A DNA stretch of 64,000 nt from Oceanospirillaceae bacterium (GTDB lineage: Bacteria; Pseudomonadota; Gammaproteobacteria; Pseudomonadales; Oceanobacteraceae), in the NCBI GenBank assembly GCA_002724925.1, contig PBQA01000029.1, forward strand, positions 1 to 64,000, given 5' to 3'. Positions 33,646 to 43,146 of the stretch are shown in pieces (the first letter of the stretch is position 1; every line of letters starts with the position of its first letter). Made by a program: the position numbers and the translations under genes. The notes beneath the pieces are model-generated. The model was not told where the DNA came from and searched no databases. It saw only the letters and a list, made by a program, of their open reading frames with translations.

Positions 33646-35667
33646 TTATACCGGCTTCCTCACATAAAACTGGTACATGCCTGCGAAGAGCGCAGGCTCT
33701 ATCTGTTCCAATGTATGCCAGTCATTTAACGTCAGGTTAGCCGGTGGCAAACGCAGAATTTTCTCTGCGAGCTGTTGAGCGCCCGGTGGTGGCACAATGC
33801 CAACCCATTCGAGGTCGGCACTTTCAATCATGCGACGTATTTCCTGCAGATCAAATGTGTGTTCCTGAGTATGGAATAACAGGTCCCGCACACTGCTCAT
33901 GCTGTAAAAGTCGGGTGACTGCAGAATGGCGCGCCAGCGTCCTTCTCCTTGATGCAGCAGGGCTTCACGGACTGTGCGTATTTCCTGCTCGCTTTGCGGA
34001 AGATTGCCATTCAGTTCAGAGCGAAGTTCAGAGATCAGAGTTCTTGCCTGACGACTGTAGAGGGCGAGTTTCATGATGCCACCGGGTTTTAATGCATCAA
34101 CAAGCGCCTTCAGGCCCGCCTCAGGCGTTTCCATATGATGCAGGACACCAGAGCTCTCAATGACATCAAACTGCTGCCCTAAGCGTTCTGAGACAAGAAT
34201 ATCGCCCAGGATGAAGTCTACTGGCAGGTGATGATGCTCCGCCTGCACTTGTGCGTATCCCAGAGCAGAAGCACTGAGATCCATCGCAGTCACCTGCATA
34301 CGGTGGAAGTACTTAACCAGTCGCAAAGCGTGGCGGCCGGTACCGCAGCCTGCAACGAGCACACTTATCGGTCCGGACTCTGGCTGCAGATCGTCGAGAC
34401 GATTCGGAAACAGCGCCTGAAGCGATGCGTAGTAGTCGGTTTTCTGGTTATATCCCAAACTCGTCCAGCGAGGATATGGATGTTCCTCGTATTGAGTTTT
34501 TACTTTACGTGATGTGGCGTTGCTGCTGAGCCCAAGTGAAGGAATTACCTTCGCTGCCTCTGCAACGTGCAGAGGTTGATCGAAGCACAGGCTCATCAAC
34601 TCACTCAGATGATCAGGCCATAGCAGAGCTTTTTCTCTAAGGTCCATGTAGAAAGGTGCTGTACGCAGTGGCTGGTACATCATGGTCAGCAGCATGATCG
34701 CGCTGATGTCTTCGGCTTTTAATTCACTTATCTGCAGGATTTTTGCTGCAAGCTGGTTAAGCTGACTGACGAGCGTCTGCTCTTGCTGGCTGATAAACCA
34801 GACTGCCTCGTTAAGCTCGATTTGTCCCGACAGGGCGACAACGAAAGGCATATAGCCTGAATCAATGGCAAGATCGCGACTGCTGTTCAGGAGAATGCTC
34901 TGGCGTAAGGTAATTAACAGCCGCTCTATTAACGGATCACTGAAATGAAAGCGCATCATGGCTTTAAGCAAGAGTGGATCCGACGCAATGGTTTCCGGCT
35001 CGATCGGGCAGCCGGCTTCACTCAGATGTAGTTTGTGCTTGAGCAGTGAGGTGGTGAGGCTTCTCAACTGGTTGTAGTCGACGTCTTTAAACTCGAACCA
35101 GCGCAAAAGCTCGCTTTCCAATTCCTGGGAGTAGAAGTCTGCAACGATGTAGCTGGCAGCTTCAAATAATTTACTGCGGATCTGGACATCATCAGAGCGG
35201 GTTTTTATCAGCTCACGATACAGTTGAAAGGCCTCGAGATACTCGCCTTGCAGGAGGCGTATGTGGGCGAGGTAAATCGGAGCTTTCGTGCTCGTTTTCG
35301 AAATGCGGGTCGCATCCGCAAAGTAATCGGCCGCGAGTGTCTGCTTTCCTTCGATCAGAGCCAGGTGACCTGCGCTGTATAAGAGGCCGGTGCTTTCAGG
35401 CTTCAGGCTTAAACCGGTTTGCAGCCAGTGATGGGCTTCTCCATTAGCACCACGGCGCATAGCAATGCGGGCGAGCAGGTTAATACCGGGAATGTAATTG
35501 TTGTCAGCCTGCCATGCCTGATAAGCAAGGTCGGCAGCCTGAGACAATAACACTGGGTTGTTTTCCCGGCTGGCCTCATTGTAACAACGGCTGGCGGCAG
35601 CGAGCAGACTTCGGTGGTCTGTCTGCCGTGCTGTATTTAATTGTGCTGTCGTTTGTACGCTGGCCAT
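33646..35667 (-). CDS. TPR protein with C-terminal SAM-dependent methyltransferase domain
   Basis: This 673-aa protein has an N-terminal half with TPR-like helix pairs (AADLAYQAWQADNNY, AADYFADATRISK, EAFQLYRELIK). The C-terminal half is a class I methyltransferase with motif I VLVAGCGTGRHALRL, the acidic residue in VTAMDLSASAL and VIESSGVLHHM. A KTQYEEHPYPRW block joins the two. An AAGAGG ribosome site precedes the start. The substrate is unknown. It is divergent from fliS, so flagellin or another surface protein is one guess, without direct support. Confidence 0.75.
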   Translation of the reverse strand: MASVQTTAQLNTARQTDHRSLLAAASRCYNEASRENNPVLLSQAADLAYQAWQADNNYIPGINLLARIAMRRGANGEAHHWLQTGLSLKPESTGLLYSAGHLALIEGKQTLAADYFADATRISKTSTKAPIYLAHIRLLQGEYLEAFQLYRELIKTRSDDVQIRSKLFEAASYIVADFYSQELESELLRWFEFKDVDYNQLRSLTTSLLKHKLHLSEAGCPIEPETIASDPLLLKAMMRFHFSDPLIERLLITLRQSILLNSSRDLAIDSGYMPFVVALSGQIELNEAVWFISQQEQTLVSQLNQLAAKILQISELKAEDISAIMLLTMMYQPLRTAPFYMDLREKALLWPDHLSELMSLCFDQPLHVAEAAKVIPSLGLSSNATSRKVKTQYEEHPYPRWTSLGYNQKTDYYASLQALFPNRLDDLQPESGPISVLVAGCGTGRHALRLVKYFHRMQVTAMDLSASALGYAQVQAEHHHLPVDFILGDILVSERLGQQFDVIESSGVLHHMETPEAGLKALVDALKPGGIMKLALYSRQARTLISELRSELNGNLPQSEQEIRTVREALLHQGEGRWRAILQSPDFYSMSSVRDLLFHTQEHTFDLQEIRRMIESADLEWVGIVPPPGAQQLAEKILRLPPANLTLNDWHTLEQIEPALFAGMYQFYVRKPV

Positions 35668-35847
35668 GTGAATAACCTCTTAGCATTTACAGCCCTACGA
35701 TCAAATTCTGTGCCATTTTTTATATCGTTGATTTTATTGGGGTTTTTAATTTATCTGAACGAGGAGGGCGGCCGCTTGCCGCTGATTGCCGGGCAAGAGC
35801 TTGCCGCTTGTGCCGTCTGAAAATTCGCTGAAACTACAAAAAGTTAC

Positions 35848-35874
35848 TAAAGAATTCTGCTCGCAGGCCGTCAA
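35848..35874 (+). promoter_or_regulatory. sigma28 (FliA) promoter of fliS
   Basis: TAAAGAAT-N11-GCCGTCAA has the FliA layout and closely matches the fliC promoter. It lies 65 nt before the fliS ATG in the 272-base gap shared with the divergent methyltransferase gene. Confidence 0.75.
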
Positions 35875-35939
35875 AGAGAGTATCACTTGATTATGCTCAT
35901 CAGGTTTTTCGGTGGGCTATTTCGGCAGGAGAGTTGTGT

Positions 35940-36398
35940 ATGTATCAATCCGGCGCGTCGCAATACCAAAAGGTAAACGTTACGTCCGAGGTCCTCGATG
36001 CGGACCCACATCGTCTGATTCAGCTTCTGATGGAAGCGGCTCTGACTCGTATGGCGCAGGCGAAAGGAGCTATTCAGCGTAAGGATATGCAGGAGAAGGC
36101 AAGTTTGCTTGGCAGGGTGAATGAAATCATCCAGACGTTGAAGTCGAGCCTGGATCACACTCAGGGAGGTGAACTGGCCGGAAATCTCGATCGTCTTTAT
36201 GACTACATGATACGTCGAATTCTGGAAGCGAGCGGGCAGAATAGTACAGACATGATTGATGAAGTTATGGGGCTGATGCTGGAGGTCAAGACGGGCTGGG
36301 ACGGTATTCGTCAGGAATATCTTGAGTCTGTGCATGGTACTCGCCCTGAAACCGACGAATCAGCATCAGGGCGCCTGTCGAGTTCAGTATCTGCCTGA
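35940..36398 (+). CDS. fliS: flagellin export chaperone
   Basis: FliS binds the C-terminal region of flagellin in the cytoplasm and keeps it unfolded for export. The 152-aa helical protein has the family start YQ...YQKVNVTSEVLDADPHRLIQLLM (in parts) and the later block LDRLYDYMIRRILEA. ATG 35940 is preferred over the TTG at 35934 because AGGAGA lies 7 nt upstream. It is separated from fliD by the prfB-to-methyltransferase block. No fliT follows. Confidence 0.92.
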   Translation: MYQSGASQYQKVNVTSEVLDADPHRLIQLLMEAALTRMAQAKGAIQRKDMQEKASLLGRVNEIIQTLKSSLDHTQGGELAGNLDRLYDYMIRRILEASGQNSTDMIDEVMGLMLEVKTGWDGIRQEYLESVHGTRPETDESASGRLSSSVSA

Positions 36399-36434
36399 AT
36401 TTCCACGACTTTTTTCACTTGTGTGAACTTCCTT

Positions 36435-36457
36435 GCCCTCTTTTCAGAGGGCTTTTT
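36435..36457 (+). terminator. rho-independent terminator after fliS
   Basis: GCCCTC and GAGGGC form a 6-bp stem around TTTTCA, followed by TTTTT. It lies 36 nt after the fliS stop and separates the sigma28-driven gene from fleQ. Confidence 0.8.
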
Positions 36458-36643
36458 ATTGTCCTGAGGCGCCATATTCTTAGGTATTTCAACAAATTAA
36501 GTATAGATTTGGGCTAACTGGATAAGTTTTAACGTCAGAAGTTTGACTTCGTCGCATTTTGATACTTAACTGAAAAGAGGGAAGTCAATCAGTTGGCGTT
36601 GATTACGCTGTTCCGTGTTTTATTGAGGGAAAGGGCATCTGCC

Positions 36644-38101
36644 ATGTGGAGAGAAATCAAAATTTTACTTGTCGATGACGACGAACAACGTCGCCATGAT
36701 CTTAAGGTAATTCTCGATTTCCTGGGCGAAGAAGTTATCGTGGCGGGCTCGTCAGACTGGCGCAAAGTTGCGGATGCCAGCATTGAAGAGAGCACTGAGA
36801 TCAGTGCAGTAATGCTGGGCGACTGTGATAACCAGTCGCTTGAGAAAACTGTTGAGGCGATGCTTGCCTGGGATAAGGGGCTGCCATTCCTTTTTGTTGG
36901 CAGCCAGATACAGGTCGACGAATTATCTGAAAATGTCCGCCGCTGTGTATTAGCCAGCCTGGCGATGCCCCCAAGTTACAATAAAATGCTTGATAGCCTT
37001 CACCGCTGTCAGGTGTTCCGCGAACAATATACGCACAACCGCAGTCGCGGTGAGCGACGCGAAGTTCAACTTTTCCGAAGCCTTGTGGGTACCAGCCGTC
37101 AGATTCAACATGTGCGTGAGCTGATCATGCAGGTGGCCGATAAAGACGTCAGCGTTATGATTCAGGGCGAGAGCGGCACGGGTAAGGAAGTGGTTGCCCG
37201 TAACCTGCATTATCATTCGCATCGCCGTAATAAACCCTTCGTGCCTGTGAACTGCGGTGCTATTCCGGCTGAGCTGCTTGAGAGTGAGCTGTTCGGGCAT
37301 GAGAAAGGCGCATTCACCGGTGCAATCAACAGCCGTCCGGGGCGTTTTGAGCTGGCAGAGGGTGGTACGCTCTTTCTGGATGAGATCGGTGACATGCCGC
37401 TCAATATGCAGGTAAAAATCCTGCGTGTGTTGCAGGAGCATACGTTTGAGCGTGTTGGCAGTAATAAAACCCTTAAAGCGAATGTCCGTGTTATTGCAGC
37501 CACGCACAAGAACCTCGAAAAAATGATTGAGGATGGTTCATTCAGGGAAGACCTGTACTACCGTCTGAATGTTTTCCCCATCGATATGCCATCGCTGCGC
37601 GAGCGTGTCGAAGATCTGCCCCTGCTGTTGAATGAACTGATTTCCCGCCTGGAAAATGAAAAGCGCGGTTCTATCCGCTTTAACTCGGCTGCAATTATGT
37701 CGCTGTGCCGTCATGAGTGGCATGGGAATGTTCGTGAGCTGGCTAACCTGGTAGAGCGTTTAGCAATTCTGCATCCGTACGGTGTTATTGGTGTAAATGA
37801 ATTGCCGAAGAAGTTCCGTCACGTGGATGAAGACGATGAGCAGTACACACCACCGGTTGTTGCGGACGTCACTCAGAACGAAGGTCTGGCGGGTGTCGAC
37901 AGCCCAGCCTTGTTACCGGTGAATGGTCTGGATCTGCGTGAATATCTGTCTGACCTTGAGTGTTCGTTGATTCAGCAAGCGCTTGATGATGCCAATGGCG
38001 TTGTCGCACGCGCTGCCGAGAAACTCAGTATCCGCCGTACGACACTGGTGGAGAAAATGCGTAAGTACAACATCAACCGCAAAGAAAAAGACATGGCCTG
38101 A
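36644..38101 (+). CDS. fleQ: master flagellar activator, sigma54-dependent
   Basis: FleQ is the enhancer-binding protein at the top of the polar flagellar cascade and, in Pseudomonas, also controls exopolysaccharide genes in response to c-di-GMP. The 485-aa protein (P. aeruginosa 490) starts [13 protein letters not shown], matching the family and fixing the start at 36644. It has a degenerate receiver domain, the LFRSLVG block linked to c-di-GMP binding, Walker A GESGTGKE, the sigma54-contacting GAFTGA loop and a Fis-type helix-turn-helix ([16 protein letters not shown]). No strong promoter was identified upstream. Confidence 0.94.
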   Translation: MWREIKILLVDDDEQRRHDLKVILDFLGEEVIVAGSSDWRKVADASIEESTEISAVMLGDCDNQSLEKTVEAMLAWDKGLPFLFVGSQIQVDELSENVRRCVLASLAMPPSYNKMLDSLHRCQVFREQYTHNRSRGERREVQLFRSLVGTSRQIQHVRELIMQVADKDVSVMIQGESGTGKEVVARNLHYHSHRRNKPFVPVNCGAIPAELLESELFGHEKGAFTGAINSRPGRFELAEGGTLFLDEIGDMPLNMQVKILRVLQEHTFERVGSNKTLKANVRVIAATHKNLEKMIEDGSFREDLYYRLNVFPIDMPSLRERVEDLPLLLNELISRLENEKRGSIRFNSAAIMSLCRHEWHGNVRELANLVERLAILHPYGVIGVNELPKKFRHVDEDDEQYTPPVVADVTQNEGLAGVDSPALLPVNGLDLREYLSDLECSLIQQALDDANGVVARAAEKLSIRRTTLVEKMRKYNINRKEKDMA

Positions 38102-38115
38102 TCAGCCACAGAAGC

Positions 38116-38135
38116 GGCCTGCATTGGCGGGCCGT
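38116..38135 (+). terminator. hairpin after fleQ
   Basis: CGGCC and GGCCG form a GC-rich 5-bp stem with a 10-nt loop 15 nt after the fleQ stop. The following T content is weak, so termination strength is uncertain. Confidence 0.4.
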
Positions 38136-38208
38136 TGATTTCAATCCTACCTGACTTTCGTAACCTCTCTTTTTTAAATTATCCTCCCTCTAAGTTTATT
38201 GCAGTTGC

Positions 38209-38224
38209 TGGCACGCTAATTGCC
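38209..38224 (+). promoter_or_regulatory. sigma54 promoter of fleSR
   Basis: TGGCAC-GCTAA-TTGCC matches the RpoN consensus, with GG and GC 10 nt apart. It lies 57 nt before the chosen fleS start. FleQ is the expected activator. Confidence 0.88.
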
Positions 38225-38280
38225 CAATACCTATCAGTGACATTTTTCCGCCGCAAATGTGGTGTTCTGGTGAGGTATTT

Positions 38281-39480
38281 ATGGCGAGTGTGGCATTAAG
38301 TTCAGTTCCTGACGATCAGCAGCCCCTGGACCCCAGTGAGCTCAAGCGCGCATTTAACATGTTCAATGAGATGTCGCAGCAGCTGACGGATTCTTACGCC
38401 TTTCTCGAAAACAAGGTTGAGCAACTCAGCGGCGAACTGGCGACGGTGTCTGCGCAGCGTATGCAGGAGCTGGGCGAAAAAGAACGTCTGGCCGATCGCC
38501 TGGAAAGCCTGCTGCAGATGCTACCTGCAGGTGTTCTGCTGCTCGATGAAAATGGCGTCATTATTCAGAGTAACCCAGCCGCTGAAGACCTTTTATTAGC
38601 AGCTTCGGGTGCTGGCACCTTGCTTGGCCAGCGCTGGCGCAACGTGATTAAGCGTTGTTTCAAACCACGCCGGGATGACGGTCATGAAATTTCACTGGTT
38701 GATGGTCGCCGCGTCAGTCTGCGCACCGCAGCCATGACCAATGAGCGTGGACAGCTGATTCTTCTTACCGACCTGACGGAAACCCGTGCGTTGCAGTCTC
38801 AGTTGGCTCAACACGAGCGCTTGTCGGCCATGGGAAAAATGGTCGCTTCTCTGGCGCATCAGATTCGGACACCTCTGGCAGCGGCGACACTCTACGCGGG
38901 CCATCTTAGTTCCGAAGATCTCGCTGAAGAACACCGTATTCGCTTTGCCGGTAAGTTGCAGGAGCGACTTCATCACCTGGAAAGCCAGGTGCGCGATATG
39001 TTGATTTTTGCCCGTGGCGAGGCGCCATTAAACGATGATGTGAAAGTAACGTCCCTGTTGGACGGTATTGCCTCGGCCATGGAGGTCGCTGTTGCGCAGA
39101 GCGGCGCTGTCTGCACGCTTGAGAATCAAGTGGGGGAAGCTTCCCTTATGTGTAATCGGGACTCTTTAATCAGCGCCGTAATGAACCTGATTAATAACGC
39201 CCTTGAGTCCTGTGAGCACCCTATCGAGATCAAATTGGTCGCCCGTCGTGACGAGCAGGGCAGGCTGTGTATCGCCGTCATGGACAACGGTCCAGGCCTG
39301 CCGGATGACAAGAAAAACCGCATGATGGAGCCTTTCTTTACAACAAAAAGCAATGGTACCGGGCTGGGTCTGGCCGTTGTGCAGGCGGTTGTTCGTGCTC
39401 ATCACGGTGATTTCAGATTAACCGACAGCCCACTGGGTGGGGTGTCTGCAGAAATGTACCTGCCGCTCGCACGCGGTTAA
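38281..39480 (+). CDS. fleS: flagellar two-component sensor kinase
   Basis: FleS is a cytoplasmic histidine kinase that phosphorylates FleR to turn on middle flagellar genes. The 399-aa protein has a coiled N terminus, a PAS domain (about 75-170, GVLLLDENGVIIQSNPAAE), the dimerisation helix with SLAHQIRTPLAA (H193), and an ATPase domain with the N box NLINNALES and G boxes DNGPGLP and GTGLGLAVV. No membrane segment is present. ATG 38281 follows a GAGG site; an earlier in-frame ATG at 38257 is possible. Confidence 0.92.
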   Translation: MASVALSSVPDDQQPLDPSELKRAFNMFNEMSQQLTDSYAFLENKVEQLSGELATVSAQRMQELGEKERLADRLESLLQMLPAGVLLLDENGVIIQSNPAAEDLLLAASGAGTLLGQRWRNVIKRCFKPRRDDGHEISLVDGRRVSLRTAAMTNERGQLILLTDLTETRALQSQLAQHERLSAMGKMVASLAHQIRTPLAAATLYAGHLSSEDLAEEHRIRFAGKLQERLHHLESQVRDMLIFARGEAPLNDDVKVTSLLDGIASAMEVAVAQSGAVCTLENQVGEASLMCNRDSLISAVMNLINNALESCEHPIEIKLVARRDEQGRLCIAVMDNGPGLPDDKKNRMMEPFFTTKSNGTGLGLAVVQAVVRAHHGDFRLTDSPLGGVSAEMYLPLARG

Positions 39481-39508
39481 TTCAAACAGGTATCTAAGAG
39501 GAATTATT

Positions 39509-40879
39509 ATGCGCTTACTCGTTGTTGAAGATGATCCGACTCTACGTGAAGCAGTCGTAGATACCCTGAAAATGAAAGGGTACGACGTCAAAGAAGCTCC
39601 GAACGGCATCGAGGCTGTGGCTTTGCTGAATCACCATAATTTCGACGTTGTTCTGTCGGATATTAATATGCCTGGCATGGACGGTCTTGAGTTGCTGAAT
39701 CACATAAAGCAGCAGCACCCATGGTTGCCTGTATTGTTAATGACTGCCTATGGCGATGTTTCTCAGGCAGTTCAGGCGATGCAGAAAGGTGCTGATGATT
39801 ACCTGATGAAGCCATTCGAATTGCGTGAACTTGAGGCTCTGTTAAAGCCCTATACGCAAGGTGAAACTGAGGTATCGGATAAAGATCAACCTGTGTGTGA
39901 ATCCTTCGCGTCGCAGCAGTTATTTCAGATGGCCATGCGTGTCGCGGCAACAGATTCCACGGTGTTGATCAGTGGTGAGAGCGGTACCGGCAAAGAAGTT
40001 CTTGCCCGTTATATTCACCAGAATTCGCCAAGAAAAAGTGGCCCTTTTATCGCACTGAACTGTGCTGCTATTCCGGAAAATATGCTTGAAGCCATGTTGT
40101 TTGGCTATGAGAAGGGCGCATTTACCGGGGCTTACAGTGCTATGCCGGGCAAGTTTGAACAGGCGGATGGTGGCACCATTCTGCTTGATGAAATTACTGA
40201 AATGGACATGGGGCTTCAGGCGAAACTGCTGCGAGTGCTGCAGGAGCGTCAGGTCGAACGTCTGGGCGGTAAGAAAACCATTGATCTTGATGTTCGTATT
40301 GTTGCCACGACGAACCGTGAACTGGCGGATTACGTAGCCGAAGGTAACTTCAGAGAAGATCTGTATTACCGCCTCACCGTATTCCCTCTGCAGTGGCTAC
40401 CGCTGCGCGAACGCCGCGACGACATCCTCCCTCTGGCGCGCCGCTTACTCGCGCATCATGCCGATAAAATGAAACGACCAGCACCATCACTGCATGCCGA
40501 TGCTGAACGTAAGTTGGTAACGCACAGCTGGCCCGGCAACGTTCGTGAGCTGGATAACACAGTCCAGCGTGCACTGATTATGCAGACTGGAAATCAACTG
40601 AACGCAAATGACTTTATTCTGACTCCGGTGCCAAAGCATCGTCAGGTCCCGGCACCAGTGTCTGTGGATGTGGCGGATGTTACGCAGGATGAAGGCGAGT
40701 TAGGTTCTGACTTACGTACCCGTGAGGTTGAATTAATCGTTCGCGCATTGAAAGAAGAACCCAGTAGAAAAGAAGCCGCTGAACGGCTGGGTATCAGCCC
40801 TCGAACACTACGCTACAAGGTGGCGCGCTTAAGAGATGAGGGTGTTGATGTTGAATCTATGGTGCTGGCTGCGTCTTAA
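39509..40879 (+). CDS. fleR: flagellar response regulator, sigma54-dependent
   Basis: FleR is the NtrC-type partner of FleS and activates RpoN-dependent basal-body and hook genes. The 456-aa protein has a full receiver domain (VEDDPTLRE, phosphorylated Asp in VLSDINMPGMDG, conserved Lys in MKPF), Walker [15 protein letters not shown] and a C-terminal Fis-type helix-turn-helix (AAERLGISPRTLRYKV). The ATG at 39509 follows AAGAGGA and begins the receiver directly. It probably acts on the promoters seen before fliE, fliK and fliL. Confidence 0.93.
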   Translation: MRLLVVEDDPTLREAVVDTLKMKGYDVKEAPNGIEAVALLNHHNFDVVLSDINMPGMDGLELLNHIKQQHPWLPVLLMTAYGDVSQAVQAMQKGADDYLMKPFELRELEALLKPYTQGETEVSDKDQPVCESFASQQLFQMAMRVAATDSTVLISGESGTGKEVLARYIHQNSPRKSGPFIALNCAAIPENMLEAMLFGYEKGAFTGAYSAMPGKFEQADGGTILLDEITEMDMGLQAKLLRVLQERQVERLGGKKTIDLDVRIVATTNRELADYVAEGNFREDLYYRLTVFPLQWLPLRERRDDILPLARRLLAHHADKMKRPAPSLHADAERKLVTHSWPGNVRELDNTVQRALIMQTGNQLNANDFILTPVPKHRQVPAPVSVDVADVTQDEGELGSDLRTREVELIVRALKEEPSRKEAAERLGISPRTLRYKVARLRDEGVDVESMVLAAS

Positions 40880-40888
40880 GCGCGAAGC

Positions 40889-40904
40889 TGGCAAGGGGTT
40901 TGCA
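40889..40904 (+). promoter_or_regulatory. sigma54 promoter of the fliE operon
   Basis: TGGCAA-GGGGT-TTGCA keeps the GG-N10-GC core of the RpoN consensus with one change at the last base of the first block. It starts 10 nt after fleR and lies 80 nt before fliE. Confidence 0.8.
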
Positions 40905-40984
40905 ACGTCAAAGAATGCATCGGAAAAATATAGAAAAAGTGTCAAAAATAAGTTGCCGATGCGTTGCAGAAGAGGGTGTAGAAA

Positions 40985-41395
40985 ATGGTTGATCGTGTTG
41001 ATGTAAGTTCAGTTCTGATGCAGATGCGACAGGTAAAAGATCAGTTGCGTTCGCAGAATGAAATGGCCAGCCAGGGAGTGCGACCAAATGCTGAAATGGA
41101 CGCCGTTGCACGGATCTCTAAGCAAGCCGAGCAAGCAACCAGCATTAACGAAGTCAGTGGTGATAATACGGTTCCTGATTTCCAGTCCATGTTTAAAAAT
41201 GCCATCGATAATGTGAATGAAAACCAGCAGACGGCTGCACAGCTGGCAACACGGTTTGAACAGGGCGACCCTTCCATTGATCTGCCAGAGGTCATGATTG
41301 CTCTGCAGAAATCCAGCGTTTCTTTTCAGGCGATGACACAGGTTCGTAACAAACTTGTCGAGGCCTATAAAGACATCATGAACATGCCTGTATAA
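40985..41395 (+). CDS. fliE: flagellar hook-basal body protein FliE
   Basis: FliE joins the MS ring to the proximal rod. The 136-aa protein ends with the conserved FliE region ([20 protein letters not shown], then [11 protein letters not shown]). The N terminus is about 30 residues longer than E. coli FliE (104 aa), mostly polar. It is the first gene of fliEFGHIJ, behind the sigma54 promoter. It lies 11 nt before fliF. Confidence 0.93.
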   Translation: MVDRVDVSSVLMQMRQVKDQLRSQNEMASQGVRPNAEMDAVARISKQAEQATSINEVSGDNTVPDFQSMFKNAIDNVNENQQTAAQLATRFEQGDPSIDLPEVMIALQKSSVSFQAMTQVRNKLVEAYKDIMNMPV

Positions 41396-41406
41396 CGAGC
41401 TGAGCT

Positions 41407-43146
41407 ATGGAAAACGTACCCGCACAAGCAGGCGCCGGCGCTGATGGCGCTAACGCAAACGCTCAGGAACCTCAGGCAAGTAGCACGAATACTGGTGCCG
41501 AAGGCTTAAGCGAGAATAGCGCTCCGACATCCGGACATCCTCTACTCGCTGGTTTCAGCAGCCTTCCTATGACGCGTCAGGTGATGGCGATTGGTGGTAT
41601 CGCACTGGTCGTCGCCATTGGTATTGCGGTCATGATCTGGTCAGGCGAACCCACCTACAAGCCTCTGATTCACCGCATGCAGGATCACAACGCCCAGGAT
41701 ATTGTCGAGATCCTGAATCGTGAGGGTATTCCATTCCAGATTGATCCGACGACCCAGGTTCTGATGGTCGAAGCGGGGGATGTGCACCAGGCACGGATGA
41801 AACTCGCTGCGGCCAGCCTGATCGATGATAAAACCGTCGGGCTGGAAGTGCTTGAGCAGGACAGCGCGCTCGGTACCAGTCAGTTTATTGAAAATGCACG
41901 CTATCGCCGCGGTCTGGAAGGTGAACTTGCACGTACGGTTGCCAGTGTTAAATCGGTGCGCAATGCCCGTGTTCATCTGGCGATTCCCCGTCAGTCGGTG
42001 TTTGTACGTGATCAACGTAAGCCCCGTGCATCGGTATTTGTAGAGTTATATCCCGGCAGTAACCTGAGTAAAGATCAGGTTGAGGCTGTTGTGAATCTGG
42101 TCGCAACCAGTGTCAGTGAAATGGATCGGTCTGATGTGTCAGTGGTTGATCAGCACGGCAATCTGCTGTCGAAAATTGAAGATGACACGGAAGAAATGCT
42201 GGCAGCCCGCCAGCTGGAATATCGCGAAAAAGTTGAGTCGTCTATTTCTGACGCGGTGAATAATATTCTTCAGCCGGTGCTGGGCTCTGCGAACTACAAA
42301 GCGGAAGTGTCGGCAGACATCGACTTTACGATCAGAGAAGAAAGCTCTGAACTCTTTAATCCTGATTTGATTGCGCTGCGCAGTGAGCAGGTCATCGACG
42401 AAGAAAACATGTCAGAGGCTGGTGGCGGCATTCCTGGTGCGCTTTCTAACCAGCCTCCGCCAGAAGCAGCTGCTCCGGAAGAAGCCATTGGCACGGGGGC
42501 CGGCGGTGCGGGTGCGGCAGGTAAGCGTCGCTCAGAAGCAACTCGTAATTACGAGGTCGATCGTACACTGAGCTATCGCCAGCATTCGGTCGGAGATATC
42601 CGTCGCCTGACCGTTGCGGTAGTAATTAACGACAAAGCGGTGCTTGATGCGGATGGGAACACCACGACGCAGCCATGGACTGTGGATGACCTGCAGCGCC
42701 TCGAAACTCTGGTGAAAGATGCCGTTGGCTTTAATGCGGCTCGAGGTGACAGTGTGAACGTCATCAACTCTCCATTCATGGGTGATGATTCGCTGACGCT
42801 GGGCGAACCTGATATCTGGACTCAGCCCTGGTTCTGGGAACTGGTAAAACAGGTGCTGGCGGGATTGTTCGTTCTGATCCTCATATTCGGTGTTATCCGT
42901 CCTACTATTAAGAGCATTACAAATAAAGGTCGGGAAGAAAGTGACTTACTGCTCGATGAGCTTGAAGATGCTGAAGCCGGTCTGGATGATGATAAGGTGA
43001 CACTGGCGGGCATGGATGAATATCTACTTCCCGGTGCGTCAGAAAGTTATGAGCGTCAGCTGGATGCCTTGAAAGGGCTGATCGCAGAAGATCCGGCCCG
43101 GGTCGCTCAGGTAGTTATTCAGTGGGTAAACGACGATGCCGGATAA
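41407..43146 (+). CDS. fliF: flagellar MS-ring protein FliF
   Basis: FliF forms the inner-membrane MS ring that houses the export gate. The 579-aa protein has membrane segments near residues 60-80 and 475-495, ring-building motifs between them (EGELARTVASVKSVRNARVH, conserved in the family) and a C-terminal cytoplasmic tail that binds FliG. The first 40 residues are a low-complexity Ala/Asn/Gln region. A Gly/Ala/Pro-rich loop near 340-370 is also typical. The stop overlaps the fliG start by 11 nt. Confidence 0.96.
   Translation: MENVPAQAGAGADGANANAQEPQASSTNTGAEGLSENSAPTSGHPLLAGFSSLPMTRQVMAIGGIALVVAIGIAVMIWSGEPTYKPLIHRMQDHNAQDIVEILNREGIPFQIDPTTQVLMVEAGDVHQARMKLAAASLIDDKTVGLEVLEQDSALGTSQFIENARYRRGLEGELARTVASVKSVRNARVHLAIPRQSVFVRDQRKPRASVFVELYPGSNLSKDQVEAVVNLVATSVSEMDRSDVSVVDQHGNLLSKIEDDTEEMLAARQLEYREKVESSISDAVNNILQPVLGSANYKAEVSADIDFTIREESSELFNPDLIALRSEQVIDEENMSEAGGGIPGALSNQPPPEAAAPEEAIGTGAGGAGAAGKRRSEATRNYEVDRTLSYRQHSVGDIRRLTVAVVINDKAVLDADGNTTTQPWTVDDLQRLETLVKDAVGFNAARGDSVNVINSPFMGDDSLTLGEPDIWTQPWFWELVKQVLAGLFVLILIFGVIRPTIKSITNKGREESDLLLDELEDAEAGLDDDKVTLAGMDEYLLPGASESYERQLDALKGLIAEDPARVAQVVIQWVNDDAG

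Noticed and set aside
36542-36575. TTGACT followed by GATACT as a sigma70 promoter for fleQ
   Set aside because: The spacing between the hexamers is 12 nt, too short, and alternatives match the consensus poorly.
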